From: an uncultured Clostridia bacterium
Lineage (GTDB): Bacteria > Bacillota > Clostridia > Oscillospirales > Ruminococcaceae
Assembly: GCA_944388075.1 (NCBI GenBank)
Contig: CALXHI010000019.1
Location: 32,927-96,926 of the forward strand
DNA: 64,000 bases
Reading direction: 5' to 3'
Shown piece by piece: positions 33,445 to 42,431 of this stretch (positions are counted from its first letter, which is position 1; every line of letters begins with the position of its first letter). Below the pieces are notes generated by a model. It was not told where the DNA came from and made no database searches. It saw only the letters and a list, made by a program, of their open reading frames with translations. The position numbers and the translations under genes are program-made.

Positions 33445-34737
33445 TTATGTGGGCAAAAAACGGCTTTTTCTATTTTGTAATTTAAAAAAGAAAAATATAA
33501 AAAATAGAAAATAAAATGCATGGGTATTACTTTTAAAGTAAGTTGCCAATAAAAACATTGCAATCACAAATATATATCGTTCAAAATATTGCATGTCCGA
33601 TCTGCTTAAAATATTCACTGTGCTAAACCGTTTTGCTTCCAAAAGTGTCGCATGGATTACACTTCCAAAAAAACTCAAGAAGACAATTAAACCAGGCAAT
33701 CCAAAAAGCAAAATATAGCGCATATACAAAGGATCTGTATTCATGTAAGGATTTCCTTTGGCAGTAGAATATCTTCCATCACCAATAAACCATGTTTTCA
33801 ATTTATCTGGAATAAAGTACATGTCATTTAGGATCACAGTCCAAGAGTTCGTCGTTTTTCCTTGCTCAGCCAATTCATCAGAGAAGAAAAATTCAAATGC
33901 CCATTTTATTGTCTTGTCATATTTCGTAACAAAAAGTTGCAGCTGTTCTTGAAATACTATACATAACCCAACCAAAATTCCTACTATTATGCAAATTCGG
34001 ATTATAATCTTGATTTTCAAGATTCTCTTACTGTCCATCCAAAGGAAAAGAACAATAGAGCAAACGATTCCGATGATAATACTCCGTGCCAGTAACAAAC
34101 CTGCCAACGCCTGTATCGTATATAAGCCAATATACTTTAATGGACTTTTTCTTTCGATAAAATAAAGAAAAACAGTACTGATCAACGAAATTGAAATAAT
34201 AATTGAGCCGTAATCAAACCTTGCACCTATGCCACATGTTCGACCACCATATGTCATCAAAAACTCCGTTCTGGTGTTCCATCTTTGAATATCGATCAAA
34301 AACTGCTTAAATGTCGAATTAAAAAAAACCGCTATAATGATTGCACTTTGCACGACATTAATATTAATATATGATTTGAGAACATCACGAAATCGCCAAT
34401 TAATATCTTGGCCGACATAAGCCACCAAATAGGCACCCAAAAAAGGCACAACCATCAATATGATGCATTCTTCCTTATAAAATGAAAAGTCATTTTCTCG
34501 ATTTACCAGAATACTAAATAGTGCTGAACCTAACAATGCCAGAAACAGTATCATGATTCGTTTATCGCTTCTGGTTATCTCTCTTCTGATATTCGGATGA
34601 AAAACAATGCAGATAAAAAACACTATTGCACCCATAAGCGCAGTCACAACTCTTGTGGGATAAGGAAAAAAGGTGAAGTTCGTATTAAACACGAAAAAAA
34701 ATAGCGCAAAATAAAAAATAGTTTTTTTTACCAGCAT
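33445..34737 (-). CDS. Wzy-like polysaccharide polymerase
   Basis: 430 aa with about ten hydrophobic helices and a large loop (roughly ADELAEQGKTTNSW through GNPYMNTDPLYM) between late helices, the layout of O-antigen/EPS polymerases, whose primary sequences are poorly conserved. The assignment rests on topology and position between GT2 genes and wzx. Its ATG directly follows the TAA of the upstream GT2. Confidence 0.78.
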   Translation of the reverse strand: MLVKKTIFYFALFFFVFNTNFTFFPYPTRVVTALMGAIVFFICIVFHPNIRREITRSDKRIMILFLALLGSALFSILVNRENDFSFYKEECIILMVVPFLGAYLVAYVGQDINWRFRDVLKSYININVVQSAIIIAVFFNSTFKQFLIDIQRWNTRTEFLMTYGGRTCGIGARFDYGSIIISISLISTVFLYFIERKSPLKYIGLYTIQALAGLLLARSIIIGIVCSIVLFLWMDSKRILKIKIIIRICIIVGILVGLCIVFQEQLQLFVTKYDKTIKWAFEFFFSDELAEQGKTTNSWTVILNDMYFIPDKLKTWFIGDGRYSTAKGNPYMNTDPLYMRYILLFGLPGLIVFLSFFGSVIHATLLEAKRFSTVNILSRSDMQYFERYIFVIAMFLLATYFKSNTHAFYFLFFIFFFFKLQNRKSRFLPT

Positions 34738-35688
34738 TTATTTCAATCCTATCGAAATGATATCACGAAATGCACCGCTAATTCCAGTATAGAATTTACG
34801 ATAATTTCCGGTCAATAAGTGCTTTATTATTATTATGCATTGACGCATATGTGAATGTTGTTTCAATTGATCGAGATCACTCCAAAATCGAATACAGGCA
34901 TCCAATTTTTGATTGTTCTCGATAATCTTACGTTCTTTTATGCTCAAAAACCTTAAATATCGTTCTCTCCTGACCTTTGGAAGTTTGTTTGTGTTTGATT
35001 TCCAAACCTTCATCGTATCAGACAAGCTTTTGCCATGTGTTCCAATTACGTTATTTCCATGTTGCCTGTAATAAAATGTAATTTCATCAATTGCTTCAAT
35101 CGACTGATGTAACCCGGCCATAAGTGATAGCCAACCATCATGCAACCAACCGGCTGGGATTTCATCGATCATCTCAACCAGTTCTTTAGACACTGCCATA
35201 GCTGCACCTGTAACAAAACATTTTTGTAGAATTAAATCAAAAGGTGTATTTTTGTTAAGTTTGATGGGATCAAAATGCACAGATTCCCACAATGTGCAAT
35301 TCATGGGCACACCTTCTGCGTTTACAAGCATGCCATTGCTAAAATATAGCATTTTTTTTGTTGCATGGATTTGCTTTAAGAAGCATGCAATTTTATTTTC
35401 CATCCATATATCATCTTGATCACAACAAAAAATATAATCACCTGATGCATATTTCATCGCTTTCAAGAAATTAGCTGCTACACCCAAACGTTCTGTATTT
35501 CGCAAAATATGATATTCAATATTTGATCTTTTTAAGTAATTCTCTGCTAACGCTACGGTGTCATCTTCAGATATATCATCTACCATTACAATTTCATCCG
35601 GCAAACGTGTTTGCTTTAGAATGCTCTCAAGTTGTTCAATGATATATTTGCTTCCATTAAACGTACACAGAGATACCGATATTTTCAA
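34738..35688 (-). CDS. GT2-family glycosyltransferase (rhamnosyltransferase-like)
   Basis: 316 aa. ISVSLCTFNGSKYIIEQLESIL, EIVMVDDISEDDT, and DQDDIW as the metal site; CFVTGAAMAVSKEL is typical of rhamnosyltransferase-like GT2 enzymes. It begins with TTG, 7 nt after AGGAGG. Donor dTDP-rhamnose is plausible given the rml genes in this operon. Confidence 0.87.
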   Translation of the reverse strand: MKISVSLCTFNGSKYIIEQLESILKQTRLPDEIVMVDDISEDDTVALAENYLKRSNIEYHILRNTERLGVAANFLKAMKYASGDYIFCCDQDDIWMENKIACFLKQIHATKKMLYFSNGMLVNAEGVPMNCTLWESVHFDPIKLNKNTPFDLILQKCFVTGAAMAVSKELVEMIDEIPAGWLHDGWLSLMAGLHQSIEAIDEITFYYRQHGNNVIGTHGKSLSDTMKVWKSNTNKLPKVRRERYLRFLSIKERKIIENNQKLDACIRFWSDLDQLKQHSHMRQCIIIIKHLLTGNYRKFYTGISGAFRDIISIGLK

Positions 35689-35699
35689 TAAAAAACCTC

Positions 35700-36521
35700 C
35701 TATCGTTTATAATTCCAAAAACGATCCACTAAATATTTTGTGGAATTTAAAAACCATTTTTGCTTTCTGGAAGTAGTAATTTTTCCGGTCACTTGATTTT
35801 CATTATGATTTGCACTAATTGATGGGGTATAAAGCACCTTTTTTTCGTTTTCGAGGACTAATTCCGCAATTAAAATTTCTTCTCCATACATAAATATTTT
35901 ATCTGCATTATGAATCAAGGCAGTAACCAAATCTCGATGAACGGCAAAAATGCTTCCATGCACAGCATAGACCTCGCCACCTGCATATTCTCTTTGATTT
36001 CTCTTAATACTGGCCATTAATTTTGATAATTTAAAATAAATGTTATAAAAAAGCATATTAGAAAAAAACAACTTCCTTATGCGCATTTTAAATTTCGATG
36101 GTCTTGCCAATGCAAAGGGATTTTGATTTTTTCCGGTTGTAGCTAACATGACTTTTGTACCAAGACACCATACGTCAGGATCATAGTCCCTATCAAACAG
36201 CTGCTCCAAATAACTCTTGTCTAGAAATGTAATATCCGTATTACTAATCAAGGCCCAATCGTATGCGACATTCTCTGAATATGTTCGAATGCCATATAAG
36301 CAGCCATGCAAATATCCTAAATTTTCAGGGGGTGTAATAATTGCGCTTTTTAATGGCAGATTTTCTAAAGCAGTCAATTTTGAACGGTTCTTGCAACTAT
36401 TCAGCGTAATAACATACACAATTTCGTTTGTTGTTTTTTGTTCGCTCAAATGAGCACCAAATGAAACAATTTCATCTTCATTATTATAGCAGGCAACCGA
36501 AATCAGTATTGTCTTTTTCAA
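35700..36521 (-). CDS. GT2-like glycosyltransferase
   Basis: 273 aa. ILISVACYNNEDEIVSF, SNTDITF in place of the usual DDD, and VYAVHGSIFAVHRDL. Closest in style to WcaE/rhamnosyltransferase-like enzymes. Its start overlaps the stop of the esterase gene by 4 bp (ATGA). Confidence 0.82.
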   Translation of the reverse strand: MKKTILISVACYNNEDEIVSFGAHLSEQKTTNEIVYVITLNSCKNRSKLTALENLPLKSAIITPPENLGYLHGCLYGIRTYSENVAYDWALISNTDITFLDKSYLEQLFDRDYDPDVWCLGTKVMLATTGKNQNPFALARPSKFKMRIRKLFFSNMLFYNIYFKLSKLMASIKRNQREYAGGEVYAVHGSIFAVHRDLVTALIHNADKIFMYGEEILIAELVLENEKKVLYTPSISANHNENQVTGKITTSRKQKWFLNSTKYLVDRFWNYKR

Positions 36522-37252
36522 AGCGGCCCATCCTTTTTAAACAATTTTGCTAAGAAATTCTGAAGCTGATGATTGAAAGTACTGTAACAATGCCCCTTAT
36601 CCTCTACTGGCCATACAGTAAAATTAAATCCGTTTTTTTGAAATATACCCGAGTAATTAGTCACATACATTGAAAATTCTGGTGGTTCATTCAAGCTATA
36701 GCCCATATGTCGAATCGCTAGCACATTTCTATTAAACTGAATATCCGCAGAATCCCTTATCCAACCTCGATTTTCACCGTAATGCAATTGTTGAGAAGGA
36801 CTAAACGCTCCAATATGCATGAAATATTTGTTAAATAATACTCCCGTATACAAAGCGCCGGCTCCACCCATTGATGCCCCTGCAACCGCATGATAATGTG
36901 CATCGTGTATAATATAATCGGAATAACGATCTTCGACATACGCTATCAGGTCCGCAAAATAATTTCGAATATAATTATAATAGCAATCACTATCATATCT
37001 ACCTGCTTTATTTGTAGGAAGCGATGGCATGACAACCACCATAGGCATTAAGCCATATTTAACTATCCAACTATTTAGATTTTTTATTATCCCATTATTT
37101 TGCCATTCTTGTGCACTTCCTTGACCATGGAACAGAAACAAAACCGGAAATTGACCGGGTTTGTCCGGCAGTAAAATATTACCATTATGTATCCCTTGGC
37201 AATATGTTCTTCTTTCATCCTTCCAGCTAACAAAAGGATCGTATATACACAT
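36518..37252 (-). CDS. Esterase D/feruloyl-esterase-type alpha/beta hydrolase
   Basis: 244 aa. The nucleophile elbow GASMGG, oxyanion loop FLFHGQGSAQEW and a late His in KGHCYSTF match the putative esterase (Esterase D) family. There is no signal peptide, so it acts in the cytosol or on lipid-linked intermediates at the inner face. Lying inside the glycosyltransferase run, it is likely to remove or transfer an acyl group on the polysaccharide unit; that role is inferred from position. Confidence 0.82.
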   Translation of the reverse strand: MCIYDPFVSWKDERRTYCQGIHNGNILLPDKPGQFPVLFLFHGQGSAQEWQNNGIIKNLNSWIVKYGLMPMVVVMPSLPTNKAGRYDSDCYYNYIRNYFADLIAYVEDRYSDYIIHDAHYHAVAGASMGGAGALYTGVLFNKYFMHIGAFSPSQQLHYGENRGWIRDSADIQFNRNVLAIRHMGYSLNEPPEFSMYVTNYSGIFQKNGFNFTVWPVEDKGHCYSTFNHQLQNFLAKLFKKDGPL

Positions 37253-37289
37253 ATCAGACCTCTACTTTCTCATCAATATTCAGATTCTT

Positions 37290-38063
37290 TTAATTTGTCC
37301 TTATCTTTTTCTTACACAGGAACTTTTTCAAAATGCCCCAAAACAGATTGTTCATGGTCAACAATACCGCTGTAACCGTTCCTTTTTTCAATGCATCCTT
37401 ATATAAAATATAATGATGCCGAATGAGCTTCATCTTGCTACCACTAGAAAGGGAATTTTCATGCTTACAATAATATGCCAAACATATCGGCAATCGATAA
37501 CATGGTGATTTTTTGATTACTTCAAACCACATAGCATAATCATTATTTTTCTTGATGTCCGCAATTTGAACCAAGCCCACATATTCCGCATCATACATCA
37601 CTGTCAAACAGCCCATCCAGCAATAATGATACAGCATAATTTTCCCGACTTTATTGGGTCCGATATGCACATAAGGTTGATAGACACCATTCAAGCAGAT
37701 ACGATAGTCTGTATAGGAAAAATGGTAACCATTTCTCTGCATAAATGCAATTTGCTTTTCCAATTTTTCCGGAAACCAGATGTCATCGCTGTCCAAAAAT
37801 GCGATCCATTTTCCTTGTGCTTCTCGCAGCGCATAATTTCTTGCAATAGCTGCACCACTGTTTTTCGGATTTTTAAGAAAGCGAATTCGTTTATCCACCA
37901 AAAATGGTTGCACCACTTCTTCCGTGTGATCCGTTGAACAGTCATCCACAATAATTAATTCCCAATTTGTATAGGTCTGTGCCAAAACCGATCCAATGGT
38001 TTCGCCAATGTACTGTGCCGTATTGTATGACGGCATAATAATTGAAACTAGTTCCTTTATCAT
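37290..38063 (-). CDS. GT2-family glycosyltransferase
   Basis: 257 aa from the ATG at 38063. SIIMPSYNTAQYIGETIGSVLAQT, LIIVDDCSTDHT, AFLDSDDIW, and the acceptor-side motif NDYAMWFEVIKK. All canonical for GT2. The ATG overlaps the stop codon of the acetyltransferase gene by 4 bp; the frame runs further upstream but inside that gene. Confidence 0.92.
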   Translation of the reverse strand: MIKELVSIIMPSYNTAQYIGETIGSVLAQTYTNWELIIVDDCSTDHTEEVVQPFLVDKRIRFLKNPKNSGAAIARNYALREAQGKWIAFLDSDDIWFPEKLEKQIAFMQRNGYHFSYTDYRICLNGVYQPYVHIGPNKVGKIMLYHYCWMGCLTVMYDAEYVGLVQIADIKKNNDYAMWFEVIKKSPCYRLPICLAYYCKHENSLSSGSKMKLIRHHYILYKDALKKGTVTAVLLTMNNLFWGILKKFLCKKKIRTN

Positions 38064-38563
38064 TGCACAGCTCCCTTTATAATTCGGCATGGAACACCAA
38101 CCGCAGTGGCACCCGCCGGGATATCCTGATTGACCAATGTACAAGCACCAATCACCGCACCCGGACCAATCATACGTCCGGATTCTCCGCCTTTGGATAT
38201 GATGTTACTCCGCATACCGATATATGCACCCTTGCCAACTACAATTGGCAAATGACTCTGATTTCTTCCGTGACAAGCAAAATATACCCCATACGAAATA
38301 ATAACATCATCTTCAATTTTCAGCATGTCATAACACATATCATCCAGATAGCATTTCATGCCGATAAAGACATTCTTTCCAATCTGAAATCCACACCGGC
38401 GATACCAAAAAATTCGCATACGATTGGAAACGCAGTTCGGTGCAACACACTGACAAATCCATTTCCGAATCGGCTTTTTGATAATGGTGAGAATTGAATA
38501 GTCATAATAATACGGAGCCGGTTTGCCATATCGTTTTTCATACAGCTTTTTCAGCAGTCTCAC
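38060..38563 (-). CDS. Hexapeptide-repeat O/N-acetyltransferase
   Basis: 167 aa, left-handed beta-helix enzyme: IGKNVFIGMKC, IEDDVIISYGVYFACHGRNQ with the likely catalytic His, and VGKGAYIGMRSNIISKGGES. WbbJ/CysE-like. Start codon GTG overlapping the stop of the sugar transferase (GTGA), ribosome site GGGGGTGAG. Probably acetylates a sugar of the repeat unit or an amino sugar made by a DegT enzyme of this operon. Confidence 0.88.
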   Translation of the reverse strand: MRLLKKLYEKRYGKPAPYYYDYSILTIIKKPIRKWICQCVAPNCVSNRMRIFWYRRCGFQIGKNVFIGMKCYLDDMCYDMLKIEDDVIISYGVYFACHGRNQSHLPIVVGKGAYIGMRSNIISKGGESGRMIGPGAVIGACTLVNQDIPAGATAVGVPCRIIKGAVQ

Positions 38564-39249
38564 CTGCTGCTCACCCCCAACAGTTGTTTAGCTTCTGCCT
38601 GCTTTCGGTCATATTCCTCTTGATTGACTTTCCCGATGACGAGCAGATAATCGCCGTAATCAGCAGCTGTCGCCATTCCGTCCTCAGTGATACCTTCCTG
38701 CTTAATAAACGCCTTTGTAACCGTCTGAAATACAATCTTGACATCTCCCAAAAAGGTAATGTCCTCGATATATTTCAGATCATATGCAAGCTTATCCTCC
38801 CACCTGATCGCATTGCGTCCGCTAACCTGTGCAAGTCCGGATAGCCCCGGTCTGACCGTATGCCGTTTGCGTTGTTCTTCTGTCATAAAAACCATGTCCC
38901 GAACCAACTGTGGTCTTGGACCTATCACACTCATATCCCCTTTCAGGATATTAAATGCCTCCGGAAGTTCATCAAAACTTGTGGCGCGCAGCATTTTTCC
39001 GAATTTCGTCAGGCGAACATCATCCGGCAACAAGTTGCCCTGTGAATCCTTCGCATCGGTCATTGTACGAAATTTATAGAGCTTAAAGATCTTCTCGTCC
39101 TTACCCGGACGCTCCTGTGTAAACAGTATCGGACTGCCTAGCTTACACCGCACCATAATTGCTATGATCAGATACAGCCACCAGAATACCGCAAGCGCCA
39201 ACAAAGCACACACAATATCCAGCAATCGCTTGACATAGTTCTTATACAT
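38560..39249 (-). CDS. Initiating undecaprenyl-phosphate sugar-1-phosphate transferase
   Basis: 229 aa, a monotopic phosphoglycosyl transferase (PglC/WcaJ core). One N-terminal re-entrant membrane helix (DIVCALLALAVFWWLYLIIAI), then FTQERPGKDEKIFKLYKFRTM, the catalytic dyad region SFDELPEAFNILKGDMSVIGPRP and PGLSGLAQVSGRN. It primes the lipid carrier, the first membrane step of the pathway. The ATG at 39249 follows GAGG at 6 nt. Confidence 0.93.
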   Translation of the reverse strand: MYKNYVKRLLDIVCALLALAVFWWLYLIIAIMVRCKLGSPILFTQERPGKDEKIFKLYKFRTMTDAKDSQGNLLPDDVRLTKFGKMLRATSFDELPEAFNILKGDMSVIGPRPQLVRDMVFMTEEQRKRHTVRPGLSGLAQVSGRNAIRWEDKLAYDLKYIEDITFLGDVKIVFQTVTKAFIKQEGITEDGMATAADYGDYLLVIGKVNQEEYDRKQAEAKQLLGVSSR

Positions 39250-39257
39250 CACTCACC

Positions 39258-40520
39258 TCATTCAAAACAAGCTCTAATGATCTCGATTACCTTCGCTTGC
39301 TCTTCGGCAGTCATCTTATTGTCACTCGGCAAGCAAAGACCCCGATGGAAGATATCCATACCGACATCCAACGGATTGCCGTCTGTTCCAACCGAACCGC
39401 CTGCGATATAGGCATTGGTTCTGGCTCTACCGTTGCCTTCTCGTGTAACAAAATCGTTCATCCGATAAATTGGCTGCATATGCATGGGCTTCCAAATCGG
39501 ACGACCTTCTGCGTTACAGCTCGCAAGCACGTCCAAAATCTCGGTCGGGCAGCTTTTACCGTGCTCCGGCACATAGAGTGCTTCGCTTTCGCCACGCACC
39601 TGTTTGCACATGGCTTCCGGATCGATAATCATACAGGAAAGCCAAAAGTTCGGTACCGATACGGCTGCATCAAACGGATTCACCTGCACCGGCAGATCCT
39701 TTAAGCCCTCTCGATAACGTTCATAAATCGCTTTTTTCTGTGCGATATGTTCTTCCAGATAGGGCAGCTGTCCTCTCACCACACCGGCAATCACATTGCT
39801 CATACGGTAGTTGTAACCCAGTTCCTCATGCTGATACCAAGACGCATTCTCACGGCTCTGTGTAGACCATTTCCGGACCTTTTCGGCCGCTTCCTTGCTA
39901 TCCGTCAACAGCATACCGCCGGCACTGCCGGTAATGATTTTATTACCATTGAAGGAAATCACACCGTAATCACCGAGACGCCCCGTTTGTACACCCCGAT
40001 AAGTAGCACCGAACGATTCTGCCGCATCTTCTACAATGACAGCACCATGTTTTTGACAGATGGCACGAAGCTCATTCATCTTGCCCGGTGTGCCATACAG
40101 ATGCGCCAAAACAACAACTTTTACATCCGGATGCAATTCAAATGCTTTTTCCAATGCGACCGGATCCATATTCCAAGTGTCATACTCTGTATCAATGAAA
40201 ATCGGGATACCGCCTTCATACACAACCGGATTGACAGTTGCATCAAAGGTCATGTCTGAGCAGAACACTTTATCGCCCGGACGAACGTCTGCCAGCTTCA
40301 TAGCCATATGCAGAGAGGCTGTACCGGTCGACAATGCGACCGCATAGCCACAGCCGATTTTCTCGGCTGCAATCCGTTCCACCTCATTGATATTTGCACC
40401 AACGGTAGACATCCAATTGGTTTTGAATGCTTCCTGCATATATGCCAATTCTTCTCCATGCATGGTGGGACTGCTCAGCCACACCTTTCTACCAAACGCA
40501 GTGAATTTCTTACCGAGCAT
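39258..40520 (-). CDS. DegT/DnrJ/EryC1/StrS aminotransferase (PglE-like), first gene of the operon
   Basis: 420 aa from the ATG at 40520 (AAGGG ribosome site, 8 nt); an ATG 18 bp earlier overlaps the ribosome site. PLP lysine K194 in SFNGNKIITGSAGG; EDAAESFGA cofactor contact. In sequence style it is near UDP-4-keto-sugar aminotransferases of bacillosamine pathways, and in such pathways it acts beside the phosphoglycosyl transferase just downstream. No UDP-GlcNAc 4,6-dehydratase is in this window, so its substrate would have to come from elsewhere or from RfbB. Confidence 0.9.
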   Translation of the reverse strand: MLGKKFTAFGRKVWLSSPTMHGEELAYMQEAFKTNWMSTVGANINEVERIAAEKIGCGYAVALSTGTASLHMAMKLADVRPGDKVFCSDMTFDATVNPVVYEGGIPIFIDTEYDTWNMDPVALEKAFELHPDVKVVVLAHLYGTPGKMNELRAICQKHGAVIVEDAAESFGATYRGVQTGRLGDYGVISFNGNKIITGSAGGMLLTDSKEAAEKVRKWSTQSRENASWYQHEELGYNYRMSNVIAGVVRGQLPYLEEHIAQKKAIYERYREGLKDLPVQVNPFDAAVSVPNFWLSCMIIDPEAMCKQVRGESEALYVPEHGKSCPTEILDVLASCNAEGRPIWKPMHMQPIYRMNDFVTREGNGRARTNAYIAGGSVGTDGNPLDVGMDIFHRGLCLPSDNKMTAEEQAKVIEIIRACFE

Positions 40521-40786
40521 ATTATCAACCCTTACCATCTTTTATCGTTATCAGCATTCCGAATATCATCTCACAATTCGATACACCAAGTATCGCAATC
40601 TATACAAAACGCTTCTTCGTGATGTATAATTCATTCCAAGCTTGCAGCAGCCAAATGTCTCACACACAAAGGGACTCCATGACATGTTGTTCTAAATATT
40701 ACGATTTTCACCGCATAGGCAGCATTCTATATGTGATGGTATCATCCTCTCTGTTGCGTGCATTTGCAAAAAGATACACGCTTTCA
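40521..40786 (-). promoter_or_regulatory. Long (~265 nt) leader of the polysaccharide operon
   Basis: Between the predicted start of transcription near 40786 and the first ATG at 40520 there is no credible reading frame. A hairpin CGATAC-TTGGT-GTATCG lies at 40579-40595. Leaders of this length before long EPS operons can carry antitermination signals; I cannot identify one here. Confidence 0.45.
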
Positions 40787-40792
40787 GCTTTG

Positions 40793-40821
40793 ATTATAGC
40801 ACAATCTTTGCGACTTGTCAA
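40793..40821 (-). promoter_or_regulatory. Consensus promoter of the polysaccharide operon
   Basis: Minus-strand TTGACA, 17 bp, TATAAT: perfect match, the only strong promoter seen for the roughly 19-kb run of minus-strand genes down to ugd. Confidence 0.88.
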
Positions 40822-41002
40822 GCATTATACCCGATTCTGCGAGCATTTCTGTTGATTGCCCTCTTTTGAAATGGTTCTCATATTATTTTCGGGCATTTTG
40901 CTCAAATAAAGGTGTGGAAATATGTACATACTTCCAGATTATTCCAATGCTTTTTATCTTTACGACCCGACCGATTAACCGATCACCCTACGACAAAAAC
41001 TA
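40822..41002. other. Spacer between divergent promoters, nothing identified
   Basis: AT-rich stretch separating the polysaccharide-operon promoter from that of the LRR-dockerin gene. I see no reading frame with a ribosome site, no strong hairpin and no repeat. Confidence 0.5.
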
Positions 41003-41031
41003 TTGCACCTTCAACCTTTTTGTGGTATAAT
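41003..41031 (+). promoter_or_regulatory. Promoter of the LRR-dockerin gene
   Basis: TTGCAC, 17 bp, TATAAT at 41026-41031 with an upstream GTGG; short leader of about 32 nt. Confidence 0.8.
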
Positions 41032-41069
41032 GGAATTATATTTTGATGCTGTTCTGAAAGGAGTTCTCC

Positions 41070-42374
41070 ATGCAAAGAAAAAAGCTCACAGGTTTCTCAT
41101 TCTTTTTTTCCACGCTGCTTGCAACCGGCAGCATACAGCCATTGGCCACCCATGCCGCCACTTACGAAACTGAACAGTCCTATGGCAGTTACCTGTCCTA
41201 CCAAACGATCGACACCGACGAAGACGGCACTGCGGATGCCGTTGCCCTCACCGATTGTGACACATCCGTCACAACCATTACCGTACCCGATACGATTGCC
41301 GGACTGCCGGTCACCAGCATTGGTCGATCTGCCTTTGCTTGGTGTAGTGACCTTGTCAGTATCACGCTGCCCGACACTTTGACAACCATCTCAACCAATG
41401 CGTTTTATCAATGTGAAAGTCTGGTCAGTCTTGCAATTCCCGAACAAGTTTCCGAAATTGCAGTGGCTGCGTTTGTCGGCTGTGACAGTTTGCGGTTCAT
41501 TTCAGTGGATGCCGACAACCAATGCTACAGCAGTCAAAACGGTGTCTTGTTCGACAAAGAGCAGACAACTTTGCTCTGTTATCCCGCATCGCATAGCACC
41601 ACGCGCTACAGCATTCCGGATACCGTCACGATGATTTACGACTATGCTTTTTACGAATGCCGTAATCTCCTCTCCGTCACAATGCCGGACAGCGTCACCC
41701 GCATCTGTTCTTGGGCATTTGCCTACTGCAACGCCCTCACCGATATCACGATTCCCGATTCGGTCACGTCCATCTCCACCCATGCCTTCTATCATTGCTC
41801 CGGTCTGAAATCCGTCTCCATCGGCAGCGGTATCAAAACAATCGCCCGCTATACATTTTATTCCTGTTCCGGGTTGCAAACCGTCTCTATCCCGAAAACA
41901 GTCACCTCCATTCAAGCCTCTGCATTTGAAAGCTGTTCGCTGCTGGCCACCATCAACATTTGGAATCCCGACTGCACGATTGCCGACTCGGCTGCAACCA
42001 TCTGCAATTCTGCGACTTCCGATGGCGAATTCGTCTTTTATGGTGCCGTCCGTGGCTTTGCCGATTCCGGCGCACAGACCTATGCCAATACATATGGCTA
42101 TCGCTTTCTTGAGTTTGAGGCATATGCGCTTGGTGATGTCAACAATGATAAGCTGATTGATGCCGCAGATGCCACCGCCGTATTGACGGCATATACCCTC
42201 TCTCTGCTGGGGCAGTCCGTAGACTGGAATCTGTTGGAACAAACCGCTGCCGATATCAACAAGGACACGCTCCTCACGGCAGATGATGCAACCGGAATTC
42301 TCAGTTATTATGTCTATACCCTAACCGGCGGAAGCGATTCCCTTGAAACCTACTTGCAAAACAGCAAGGCATAA
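41070..42374 (+). CDS. Secreted LRR_5 (BspA-like) protein with dockerin
   Basis: 434 aa. Signal peptide at residues ~1-29 (ends ATHAA). About eight LRR_5 repeats from residue ~70 to 310 (IPDTVTMIYDYAFYECRNL type). The type I dockerin at the end has loops DVNNDKLIDAAD and DINKDTLLTADD. It would be a non-catalytic cellulosome component, perhaps for adhesion or protein contact. Ribosome site AAAGGAG. Convergent with another dockerin gene, sharing a terminator. Confidence 0.92.
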   Translation: MQRKKLTGFSFFFSTLLATGSIQPLATHAATYETEQSYGSYLSYQTIDTDEDGTADAVALTDCDTSVTTITVPDTIAGLPVTSIGRSAFAWCSDLVSITLPDTLTTISTNAFYQCESLVSLAIPEQVSEIAVAAFVGCDSLRFISVDADNQCYSSQNGVLFDKEQTTLLCYPASHSTTRYSIPDTVTMIYDYAFYECRNLLSVTMPDSVTRICSWAFAYCNALTDITIPDSVTSISTHAFYHCSGLKSVSIGSGIKTIARYTFYSCSGLQTVSIPKTVTSIQASAFESCSLLATINIWNPDCTIADSAATICNSATSDGEFVFYGAVRGFADSGAQTYANTYGYRFLEFEAYALGDVNNDKLIDAADATAVLTAYTLSLLGQSVDWNLLEQTAADINKDTLLTADDATGILSYYVYTLTGGSDSLETYLQNSKA

Positions 42375-42392
42375 TCGACCCAGTGGCAAGTC

Positions 42393-42420
42393 AAAAGCTG
42401 CGGCTCATCACCGCAGCTTT
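42393..42420. terminator. Shared bidirectional terminator of two dockerin genes
   Basis: AAAGCTGCGG-CTCATCA-CCGCAGCTTT, A/T runs on both sides, in the 57 bp between the two convergent stop codons. Confidence 0.75.
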
Positions 42421-42431
42421 CGGCTTGCTTG

